Shown here: positions 25,581 to 34,100 of the stretch, one piece after another
Layout of the letters: each line of letters starts with the position of its first letter
Position numbering within the stretch: position 1 is the first letter of the stretch
Assembly (NCBI RefSeq): GCF_020026915.1
Contig: NZ_JAINUY010000003.1
Location: 248,001-312,000, forward strand
Reading direction: 5' to 3'
DNA length: 64,000 bases
DNA from: Flavobacterium potami
GTDB taxonomy: Bacteria; Bacteroidota; Bacteroidia; Flavobacteriales; Flavobacteriaceae
The notes under the pieces: generated by a model
Databases searched by the model: none
What the model was told of the DNA's origin: nothing
What the model saw: the letters and a program-made list of their open reading frames with translations, nothing else
Made by a program: the position numbers and the translations under genes

Positions 25581-27644
25581 TTAGAATTTCATTTTCTGAA
25601 TGCGCACGGCATTAAGGATCGCAATCAGAGACACCCCGACATCAGCAAACACCGCTTCCCACATAGTGGCAAGCCCGCCCGCTCCGAGGATGAGCACTAT
25701 CCCTTTCACTACAAATGCAAGGGTGATATTCTGCCAGACGATCTTCTTGGTCTGCCTGCCGATATTGATGGCCATCGGTATCTTTGAAGGCTTGTCGTCC
25801 TGTATGACAACGTCCGCCGTCTCAATGGTGGCGTCGCTTCCCAGTCCTCCCATCGCAATCCCCGCATCGCTTAAGGCTACAACAGGTGCGTCATTCACGC
25901 CGTCTCCCACAAAAGCAACCGTCCCAAACTGCGACTTGATCTCCTTAACCTTGTTTACCTTGTCCTCAGGAAGGAGGTCGCCGTACGCATTGTCTATGCC
26001 AAGCTTGTCGGCCACATATTTCACAACGCTCCCCTTGTCCCCGCTTAGCATCGTTGCCTTGATATTAAGCTTATGCAGCAGCTCTATGGTCAGCTGGGAG
26101 TCTTCCTTGATGCTGTCGGCAATTGTGATGTAGCCCGCATATTTCCTGTCGTAGCTTACCGCAATGGTGGTGTACACTATCGAAGTCGGATCGACGTCAT
26201 AGGCAATGCCGAACTTGTCAAGAAGCTTGAAGTTGCCCGCAAGCAGCTCTTTTCCGTTGATGGCCGCCTTGAGTCCATGCCCTGCAATTTCTTCAGTGCT
26301 TTCCAGTTTTATCGAACTGTCGACCTCCCCGACATATTCATGGATCGCCGTGGCAACGGGATGCGAGCTCATGCTCTCAATCGCATTGACCATTTTTAGG
26401 ATCTCGTCCTTGTCAAATTCTGGCTTGAAGACCGTTTCCTGCACCTTGAACACCCCTTCTGTCATCGTCCCGGTCTTATCCATAACCACGTTCTGTATCG
26501 AGGCCATTACGTCAAGGAAATTGCTTCCCTTGAAAAGTATACCGTTTCGGCTCGCTGCACCGATTCCGCCAAAATAGCCAAGGGGAATCGAAATCACTAG
26601 CGCGCACGGGCAAGAGATCACAAGAAAGACAAGGGCTCTGTAAAGCCAGCTGCTGAAATCATAATTGTCCACAAAGAAATAAGGCAGCAGGCAGATTCCG
26701 ATAGCCAGGAAAACCACGATTGGCGTGTAGATTTTGGCAAACCTGCGTATGAAAAGCTCCGTAGGGGCCTTCTGCGAGGTGGCATTCTGCACAAGCTCCA
26801 GTATCCTGCTGAGCTTGCTGTCGGTAAATGCCGCGGTGACCTTCACTTGGGCAGCCACATTCAGATTGATCATTCCCGCAAGAACAGCCTCTCCTTTAGA
26901 CTTGGTGTCCGGTTTGCTTTCCCCGGTAAGGGCTGCCGTATTGAAAGATGCGCTTTCGGTCAGCAGCTCTCCGTCAAGGCCCAGCTTTTCCCCAGGCTTC
27001 AGCTGGATGATGTCGCCGATCTGCGCCTCTTCAGCCTTAATGTTTTTGGTTTTGCCATCAGCAACGATGGTCACTTCATCAGGCCTCTGGTCCAGAAGGC
27101 TTTTGATGTTGCGCTGCGCTCTTGACACCGCCAGGGTCTGGAATACCTCCCCCACAGCGTAAAAAAGCATCACGGCAACTCCTTCAGGGTATTCCTTGAT
27201 AATGAACGCCCCGATCGTGGCAATGCTCATAAGAAGGAATTCGGAGAAAATCTCACCCTTGCCCATGCTTTTGAAGGCATCCCTGATAACCGGAAAGCCG
27301 ACAATGAGATAGGCTGCGAGATACCATGCGAAACGCAGGGCGCCTAAAAACCAATCCGGCTTTATCCAGTTGTCAAACGAGATGGCCGCAAGAAGCAGAA
27401 CCAGCGATATTATCGAAGGGAGGAACATCTTTAAAGGCCCTCCTTCCGCACCGCTGTGGTCATGTCCGTCGTCATCGCTGTGGCTGTGGTTATGCCCGTC
27501 GCCCTTACTGTGCGCATGCTTGTGCCCATCATCGGCGCTGTGCCCTTTCAGAAGCTTCTCAGCTCCTGCCTGGGTGTAAACCTTCTCGGTCTGGGTGCAG
27601 CAGATCTGTTTTCCGTCTTTATCGTATTTATGCTTGTGTTCCAT
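25581..27644 (-). CDS. P1B-type heavy-metal ATPase (Zn/Cd/Pb/Co group)
   Basis: A 687-residue metal-exporting ATPase of the inner membrane. Residues 1-68 form a His/Asp-rich tail (repeated HxHxH blocks such as GHNHSHSDDDGHDH) in place of an HMA domain, with CC at 15-16. Membrane motif SCPCALVIS, TGES in the actuator domain (AALTGESKPD), the phosphorylated Asp in DKTGTMTEG, SSHPVA (HP motif) and GDGVNDAPVVALSDAGIAMG. CPC in helix 6 and the His-rich tail fit a ZntA/CadA-type pump. It may share a transcript with the MgtC-like gene 81 bp upstream. The Fur-family regulator nearby is a plausible controller. Confidence 0.9.
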   Translation of the reverse strand: MEHKHKYDKDGKQICCTQTEKVYTQAGAEKLLKGHSADDGHKHAHSKGDGHNHSHSDDDGHDHSGAEGGPLKMFLPSIISLVLLLAAISFDNWIKPDWFLGALRFAWYLAAYLIVGFPVIRDAFKSMGKGEIFSEFLLMSIATIGAFIIKEYPEGVAVMLFYAVGEVFQTLAVSRAQRNIKSLLDQRPDEVTIVADGKTKNIKAEEAQIGDIIQLKPGEKLGLDGELLTESASFNTAALTGESKPDTKSKGEAVLAGMINLNVAAQVKVTAAFTDSKLSRILELVQNATSQKAPTELFIRRFAKIYTPIVVFLAIGICLLPYFFVDNYDFSSWLYRALVFLVISCPCALVISIPLGYFGGIGAASRNGILFKGSNFLDVMASIQNVVMDKTGTMTEGVFKVQETVFKPEFDKDEILKMVNAIESMSSHPVATAIHEYVGEVDSSIKLESTEEIAGHGLKAAINGKELLAGNFKLLDKFGIAYDVDPTSIVYTTIAVSYDRKYAGYITIADSIKEDSQLTIELLHKLNIKATMLSGDKGSVVKYVADKLGIDNAYGDLLPEDKVNKVKEIKSQFGTVAFVGDGVNDAPVVALSDAGIAMGGLGSDATIETADVVIQDDKPSKIPMAINIGRQTKKIVWQNITLAFVVKGIVLILGAGGLATMWEAVFADVGVSLIAILNAVRIQKMKF

Positions 27645-27725
27645 AATCTTTTAATGTTATAAGGTTAAAAAATACGGCGCCGATCCCCTTGAAGAAAAGG
27701 CTCCGATAAAAGGGCCGGCAATTTT

Positions 27726-28181
27726 TCAGCCGTTCCTTTTTTTACTCTTAATCAATCTGTCCACAAATCTTCTGTACCAGCCAAACTGGTTTATGGTGAA
27801 AATAAGCAGTATTATAAGTGTCGCCGCCACTGCCAGGACAAACATATTGAGGGCTATGGCCATGCCGACTGCCGAAGTCGTCCACAGTCCTGAAGCAGTG
27901 GTCAGTCCCTTGGGGAGATTTTTCTCGTCTCTGAAAATCAGTCCTGCGCCTATGAATCCGAGTCCTGTCGCAATGGCCGCCAGCATTCTGGCTATGGCGG
28001 ATTTGTCGGCGGTCAGATGGGCCGAAATCGAAACAAACAGGCACGAGGCCACACAGATGCAGGCAAAGGTCCTCACACCGGAATTCTGCTGTTCGCGTTC
28101 CCTTTCCAGGCCTAATAGCCCTCCAAGAAAAACGGCAAGAAGCAGTTTAGCGGAAAGCAGCAGCTCAAATTCGATATCCAT
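27726..28181 (-). CDS. MgtC/SapB-family membrane protein
   Basis: A 151-residue protein with four to five membrane helices. The family signature is AVFLGGLLGLEREREQQNSGVRTFACIC at about residues 16-43, followed by GLGFIGAGLIFRD and the helix with ASGLWTTSAVG. Some MgtC proteins act in Mg2+-limited growth and inhibit F-type ATP synthase; the role of this one is unknown. It lies 30 bp after the bestrophin-like gene on the same strand and is probably part of the metal operon. Confidence 0.9.
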   Translation of the reverse strand: MDIEFELLLSAKLLLAVFLGGLLGLEREREQQNSGVRTFACICVASCLFVSISAHLTADKSAIARMLAAIATGLGFIGAGLIFRDEKNLPKGLTTASGLWTTSAVGMAIALNMFVLAVAATLIILLIFTINQFGWYRRFVDRLIKSKKRNG

Positions 28182-28210
28182 AGCAGGCTGATTTTTAGAT
28201 TGGCACTATC

Positions 28211-29092
28211 TTACATTTCGAAATATTCGTTATTCTTGGGCTTGACCGGAATATCCGCCGCGCCTGTCATTTCAAGAAGATTGATCTCAATGGTCTGCGC
28301 CAGGGAGGTCATCGGAGTATCCACGGGCGTGTTCTCAAAAGGATCCTGCATGATGATGGCAGTGGTTTCTATCGCAATGAAAAGCAGCGGAATCAGGATG
28401 GTCATCAGCACTTCCACAATCAGCTGCGAATCCTCCAGCCCGAAAGGCAGTATGGCCGCAAAAACATAGATCAGAGTGTGCACCAGCAGGCTGTAGGACT
28501 TGGGGAAGACCGTATTTTTAATGCGCTCGCATTTCCCCATATGGTCGCACAGGCGCGAAATGGTCTCATTGAGCTGCACCGTCTTGAAATCCGATATAAT
28601 CCCTCTGCTCTCCATCTCGGCAATATTCTGCGAATGCAGGTCAAGCAGCGCATTTGGTATATTGGCCGCAGTAATATTATGGAATTTCAGGTAGGCCTGC
28701 ACTTTCGGGCTGAACGGCTGGCGGCGCAGCGATTCGCCAAGGGCATAAACCCAAATGATCTGCCTTTCTGCGAACTGCGACGATATGTCGCTGTTTTCCT
28801 TGGACGCGAACTGCATTACCTGCCTGATAAGGGTGCGCGAATCATTGACAATCGCACCCCATACGGTTCTGGCTTCCCACCATCTCTCATAGGACTGTGC
28901 CGTCCTGAATGCGAGAAGCAGTGAAACCGCGGTCCCCACAAGGGCTGGAATGCTTAGCGGAAGCGCCACTTTTTTAAATATGGGAAGCATATCCAGCAGC
29001 CCGATTGCAGCCGCGAATAGGACAATCAGAATAATCTGAGCCCTGATTTCACGCACAAAGTAAAGCACTGATATTTTACGGTTTAGAAGCAT
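28211..29092 (-). CDS. Bestrophin-like membrane protein (UPF0187)
   Basis: A 293-residue protein. Two N-terminal helices are followed by the signature LLAFRTAQSYERWWEAR with VWGAIVNDSRTL, then two further helices near the C-terminus (VLMTILIPLLFIAIETTAII, QDPFENTP). This is the bacterial bestrophin family; characterised members are pentameric ion channels. The gene is 54 bp after the Fur-family gene on the same strand and is followed by MgtC-like and P-type ATPase genes, so a role in ion homeostasis is plausible. Confidence 0.9.
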   Translation of the reverse strand: MLLNRKISVLYFVREIRAQIILIVLFAAAIGLLDMLPIFKKVALPLSIPALVGTAVSLLLAFRTAQSYERWWEARTVWGAIVNDSRTLIRQVMQFASKENSDISSQFAERQIIWVYALGESLRRQPFSPKVQAYLKFHNITAANIPNALLDLHSQNIAEMESRGIISDFKTVQLNETISRLCDHMGKCERIKNTVFPKSYSLLVHTLIYVFAAILPFGLEDSQLIVEVLMTILIPLLFIAIETTAIIMQDPFENTPVDTPMTSLAQTIEINLLEMTGAADIPVKPKNNEYFEM

Positions 29093-29146
29093 ATTTAAAC
29101 TTTAAAATTTTACAATATTCTTTGGTTCTCCATTATATTTCTGCAG

Positions 29147-29563
29147 TTATTGGCTCTTTAGGCATTTTTCGCAGATTCCCTTAGCTAAAATCTGGATCTC
29201 ATCAATCTGCAGGCTCTCGGTAAGGCTTTTGGGAAGCGCGATCTCCTCACGGCAGGTGGTCTGCCTGCACTTTTTGCAGTAAAAATGAAGGTGGGTGTCA
29301 TTATGGTCCTCCTCAGCGCAGGATTCGGCGCTCAGCCTGTATTTGGCCTCATTCTCGTCGGGAATCTTATGCGCAAGCCCCTTTTCCAGAAAGGTCTGCA
29401 GAGTGCGGTAGATCGTCACCTTATCCGCCTTATGGAAATGCTTTTCGATTTCAGCAAGCGATAATGCCGCTGTGAGCGTCTCCATATATTCGTAAATCAG
29501 GATACGCATCGTGGTCAGGCGTATATTCTTGCTGTTAAAGGCTTCTTCAGTCGTTTTCTTCAT
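29147..29563 (-). CDS. Fur-family transcriptional regulator (Zur-like)
   Basis: A 138-residue Fur-type repressor. The winged helix spans about residues 15-75 with KADKVTIYRTLQTFLEKGL. The C-terminal part has the metal motifs HLHFYCKKCRQTTC and CEKC near the end, giving two CxxC pairs for structural zinc, and an acidic His-containing segment (ESCAEEDHNDTHLH) for the sensing site. The metal sensed cannot be read from the sequence; the genes around it suggest zinc. First gene of the likely bestrophin-MgtC-ATPase operon. A short palindrome (GCCTA/TAGGC at 29599-29613) lies upstream of its start and could be an operator, but this is weak. Confidence 0.88.
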   Translation of the reverse strand: MKKTTEEAFNSKNIRLTTMRILIYEYMETLTAALSLAEIEKHFHKADKVTIYRTLQTFLEKGLAHKIPDENEAKYRLSAESCAEEDHNDTHLHFYCKKCRQTTCREEIALPKSLTESLQIDEIQILAKGICEKCLKSQ

Positions 29564-29719
29564 ATGACTTTTCCATTAAAAATAAAACCGGCAATAAGGC
29601 CTATCCGTTAGGCAGTTATAGTAAATTTACGAAGCTTATTTTAAATTTCAGCATTCGGAAACTACTTTTTAGCAGGCAGATACTTCATAATCAGCCTTAA
29701 TTGCCGGCAGTCTTTTAAA

Positions 29720-29830
29720 TTAATGCAGGTTTACCGATTCGAGACCATCGATTAGAGACCCAGGGGGCGGATCTAAATTCTCCGGGGTATCACAGGCAAA
29801 CACACACTGTCGAACAGTCACCTGCATTAA
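29720..29830 (-). ncRNA. Structured intergenic element with 11-bp closing stem
   Basis: 111 bp bounded by a perfect inverted repeat (TTAATGCAGGT at 29720-29730, ACCTGCATTAA at 29820-29830). Read on the minus strand, three further hairpins fit inside: ACTGT/ACAGT with a TCG loop, a two-part stem ACCC+CGGA pairing with TCCG+GGGT, and CGAT/ATCG. This gives a four-way-junction-like fold. It lies 14 bp after the czcB stop and about 155 bp before the fur-family start. I cannot match it to a known riboswitch or sRNA. It may be a 3'-UTR RNA, a terminator-like structure or a small palindromic mobile repeat. Confidence 0.45.
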
Positions 29831-29843
29831 ATCCTTCAAAATA

Positions 29844-31133
29844 TTAATGTTCGTGGCCTCCCGAATTGCTCAGTTTGGCATTTACGAAAAAGGTTCCTTT
29901 CGTGACAATCTGCGCTCCGGCAGGCACATCCTTAACGGGTGTAACCGCTGTATAGCCCACTTCTGAAACTCCTTTGGTCACCTCCACTTTTTCAAAATTC
30001 ATGCTTGTCGCTGCAATCCTCTTTTCCTCCTCAGGGCTGTGCTTTTCACCGGCTTCAGCGCCTTCCTCGCCTTCCGCCTCTTCATGCTCCTCAGGCTTCT
30101 TATCGGTTTTTACAAAAATGTAGAATTTTCCGTCCGCTTCAGCAATCGCATCATTAGGCACCGCAGCCGTAAGGGCCGTTCCCACGCCTACCATCGCCGT
30201 GATGTTCATTCCGTCGATTAGTCCGGTTTTATTGCCCGTTACTGTACAGTGGACCGCAACGCTCTTGCTCTGGTTCTCAAATGAGGAGCCTATATTGAAC
30301 ACCTTTGCTGTATAAGTCGCCGCAGGATTGTTGGTAAGGGTGAAAGTGACGCTCTGCCCCACTTTTATGCTGGGAAGATCTTTTTCAAAAACCTGAAGGT
30401 CCAAATGGATCAGCTGATTGTCCACTATCTCCACCACAGGCGAGGATACGTCAACATAGCTTCCGATCTTGGCAAACTCGGCGCTCACCGTTCCGGTTAC
30501 AGGGCTTGTAACCGTTAGCGCAGCTCGCAGATTTGAGGCAGTAATTCCTGCCGGATTAATCCCCATTAGCTGTATCTGTTTGGCAAGCGATGCCTTGCGG
30601 GCGCGAAGCGCATTCACTTCCGCTGTGGCACTCTGAAGGTTCTTCAATGCTCCGGCATTTCCGGCCTGAAGATCTTTCTGGCGCTGCAGCTCCTGCTCGG
30701 CATTGGTGATGCGGCTGTTGATGGTGATGTACTCCTCCTGCTGCTGCACAAACTGCGGATTCTCGATCGTCGCAATCACCTGTCCCTTGCGGACCTGGTC
30801 GCCAAGCTGCACTTTAAGGGTTTTGATAACCCCTCCATAAAGTGATGTGGCATTGGCTTTATTGTTGTTGGGAACCCTTAAGGCGCCGTTGACTTTTATC
30901 GCTGCAGTCAGGTTCTTGTTCTCGATAGTGCCCAGCTGGACCCCTACCGATTTCATCTGGTCCTGGGTCAGCACTGCAATTGTAGCAGCTTCCTCCTCGC
31001 CATGCGCCTCTTCTTTCGCTCCCGCAGCATTTTCAGTTTTGGCAGCGTTTTCGCTTTCATTGCTTTTTTGTCCGCAGCTTACAAATGAGAAGATTGCAGC
31101 CGACGCGATTAATAATTGAATTTTGAGTTTCAT
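29844..31133 (-). CDS. czcB: RND efflux periplasmic adaptor (CzcB-like)
   Basis: A 429-residue lipoprotein: signal LLIASAAIFSFVSC with lipobox Cys at about 20, then an Ala/Glu-rich linker with His. It has the usual adaptor parts: beta-barrel, lipoyl halves (GGVIKTLKVQLGDQVRKGQV and later AVTSPVTGTVSA) and a helical hairpin (about 130-195). A Glu/His-rich stretch (PEEHEEAEGEEGAEAGEKHS) near residue 350 and the C-terminal GGHEH are possible metal-binding parts. It bridges the inner-membrane CzcA pump and the outer-membrane channel. It is the last gene of the operon, 65 bp after the CzcA-CzcC fusion. Confidence 0.9.
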   Translation of the reverse strand: MKLKIQLLIASAAIFSFVSCGQKSNESENAAKTENAAGAKEEAHGEEEAATIAVLTQDQMKSVGVQLGTIENKNLTAAIKVNGALRVPNNNKANATSLYGGVIKTLKVQLGDQVRKGQVIATIENPQFVQQQEEYITINSRITNAEQELQRQKDLQAGNAGALKNLQSATAEVNALRARKASLAKQIQLMGINPAGITASNLRAALTVTSPVTGTVSAEFAKIGSYVDVSSPVVEIVDNQLIHLDLQVFEKDLPSIKVGQSVTFTLTNNPAATYTAKVFNIGSSFENQSKSVAVHCTVTGNKTGLIDGMNITAMVGVGTALTAAVPNDAIAEADGKFYIFVKTDKKPEEHEEAEGEEGAEAGEKHSPEEEKRIAATSMNFEKVEVTKGVSEVGYTAVTPVKDVPAGAQIVTKGTFFVNAKLSNSGGHEH

Positions 31134-31198
31134 CTATGCTCTATATTTAAAATTATCCTGTGGGAAGGCTCTGCCTGTCCCACAGGCTGTTATATTAT

Positions 31199-34100
31199 TT
31201 ATTTATTGTTGAAATAGTCAAACTGCACCGCAGAAAGGTTATACTGGTTCAATACGTCAAGATAATTCTGGCGGATGCCTACGGCCTGGGTCAGAAACTG
31301 TCCAAGCTCAGCAAAGCTAATCTCCCCCGAGCGGTAGCTCAATGTTGAGGCTTTGATAATGTCTTCTGCCTGCTTAAGCCCTGAAGTCTCATAGAAATTC
31401 AGCAGCGCAAGGTTTTTTTCAATCTCCGCCACAGAAGAATTCTTCTGGGTCGCCAGAAGCTGGGTCTGATAGGCAAGGTTCTTTTCCTGCACTTCTTTCT
31501 CAGCCTTTGCCGCTTTTACCTTATTATGGGCCGATACGGCTCCGAAAAGCGGGAACGATGCAGTGGCAGAAAACCCCGTGTACGGATCATCCAGCCCGTA
31601 AAGCCTCTGGCTGAATACCCTTCCCGACAGTTCAGGCATATTGCTGTTTCTGATTACTGAAATGTTTGATGATGCAATCTTCACATTCTGCTCCTGAAGG
31701 GTCAGAAGCGGATGCAGTCCGCCGCTTTCCGATAATGTAACCTCGGCTTTGCCAAGCGGCGCTTCTACGGGAAGCAGCCATTCATTCAGGTTCATAAGCA
31801 TCATCAGCTGCTGCTGCTGCACGGTCATGTCCTTCTTGTTCTGGTCCGAAAAAGCTTTCAGCTCCTGAAGCTTGGCCTCTGCCGCAATCTTATCCAGCTG
31901 TGCCACATCACCTGCCTTTAAGCGAACTTCCGCAGTTTTTGAAAGCTGCGTATAGATGCTGTCCAGACGCTTGTACAGCTGCTGCTTGTCCTGCAGGTAC
32001 CAAAGCTTGTAATAGGCCGTGCGCACATCCCTTTTGATTGTAGCGTTCAAAAGCAGCGTATTTAGCTGGCTGTACTGCAGCTGGTTTTTGAAATAGCTTT
32101 TTCTGGCGGCATAAAGTCCCGGCCACGCAAAACTCTGCGAGATACCGATTTTCAAGATCCCTGTTTTGTCGGACGGCCTCAAATCCTCATTCTCCGCAAA
32201 AACACCGGTTTTAGGAATGTCAATGGCCGTTTTTGCGTTGAGCCCGGCAGCCTGGATTTCAGACTTATTGATGTCCAGCTGCTGATTGCTCTGCAGGGCG
32301 GTTTCGACAGCCTTCTCAATTGGGATCCTCTGCTGCGCGTTTGCAGACCCTAGACCCGCAATAAGCAATATAGCTATGGCAGTTGTATTTCTCAATTTAA
32401 ATTTTCCTTTAAAGTCAAACTTCGTGTTAAAAATAATATAGAGTAAAGGCAGCACGAAAAGAGTCAGGAACGTAGCTGTCACAAGACCTCCGATTACAAC
32501 CGTAGCAAGGGGCTTCTGCACCTCCGCTCCGGCGCTGCTGCTGATAGCCATCGGCAGGAATCCCAGCGATGCCACCATAGCAGTCATAAGCACGGGACGC
32601 AGCCTTGTAATGGTTCCTTCTTTAACCCTTTCAAAAATGTTGCTCATCCCCTCTTTTTCAAGCTGGTTAAATGTTCCAATCAGTACGATACCGTTTAGCA
32701 CTGCAACTCCAAATAGAGCTATAAATCCGATTCCGGCACTGATGCTGAAAGGCATCCCCCTTAGCATTAGGGCAAATATGCCCCCTATGGCACTCATAGG
32801 TATTGCAGTAAAGATCAGCGTAGCCTGCTTGAAGGAACGGAATGTGAAATACAGCAGTCCGAAAATCAGCAGCAGCGAAACCGGCACTGCAATCATAAGC
32901 CTTGCGCTTGCAGCCTGCAGGTTCTCAAATTGTCCTCCATAAGTGAAATAGTATCCTGGCGGCAGTTTTACCTTCTCAGACAGCTTTTTCTGGATGTCCT
33001 GCACCACACTCTGCACATCTCGGCCCTTAACATTGAATCCGATTACAATCCTTCTTTTTCCCGCTTCCCTGCTGATCTGTGCAGGGCCCAGCTTATAGTC
33101 GATTTTAGCTACCTGGGATAAAGGCACCTGAACACCGGTATTGGTTGGGATCATCAGATTGCTCACATCGTCTATGCTGCTTCGGTGAATGCTGTCAAGA
33201 CGCACCACAAGGTCGAATCGTCGTTCGTTTTCATATACCTGTCCCGTGCTTTTTCCTGCAAAGGCAGTGCTGACAACATCATTCACATCCTCGATGGTAA
33301 GCCCGTAATTGGCAATTCTGGTCCTGTCATATTCAATATTGATCTGCGGAAGGCCGCTAACCCTTTCAATCTGCGGCGAGGTTGCTCCCGGAACGCTTTG
33401 TATAACCTGCCCAACTTCGTTGGCATACTGGGAAAGCGTATCTAAATTCTCACCGAATATCTTCACGGCAACGTCCTGTCTGATACCGGTCATAAGCTCA
33501 TTGAAACGCATCTGGATCGGCTGGTTCTTTTCAAAGAAAACCCCCGGAATGACTTCAAGCTTTTCCATTATGGCATCTGCAAGCTCTGCATAGCTCCTGC
33601 CTGATTTCCATTCCTTCTGCGGTTTAAGGACAACCATTAAATCGGTGGCCTCCGGAGGCATTGGATCGGTAGGCACCTCGGCAGCTCCCGTCTTGCCGAC
33701 AACCATCTTCACCTCGTCAAACTGCTTGATAATTCTTGAGGCCTGCATCGAGGTCTCGATGCTTTGGTTCAGCGAGCTTCCCTGCGGCAGTATGCAGTGG
33801 AATGCGTAATCGCCTTCCTGAAGCTGCGGGATAAACTCTCCTCCCATTCTTGTAAAGCAGAAGACGGCAACCAGGAATATGGCTCCCGTAACGCCAACCA
33901 CAGTATATTTGATATCAATCACCTTCTGAAGCAGAGGCTGATAAATGCTCTGGATTCTGTTCATCATCCTATCGCTGAACGTCTCTTTATGCTGCGGTTT
34001 CTTAGATAGGAAAAGCGCGCACATCATCGGAATATAAGTCAATGATAAAATTAAGGCTCCAAATATTGCAAATCCTACCGTCTGCGCCATAGGGCGGAAC

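Noticed and set aside
29720..29830. The structured element as a retron, integron attC or known riboswitch
   Set aside because: No reverse transcriptase or integron integrase is nearby, no GTTRRRY-type core is seen, and I could not match TPP, cobalamin, NiCo or c-di-GMP consensus elements.
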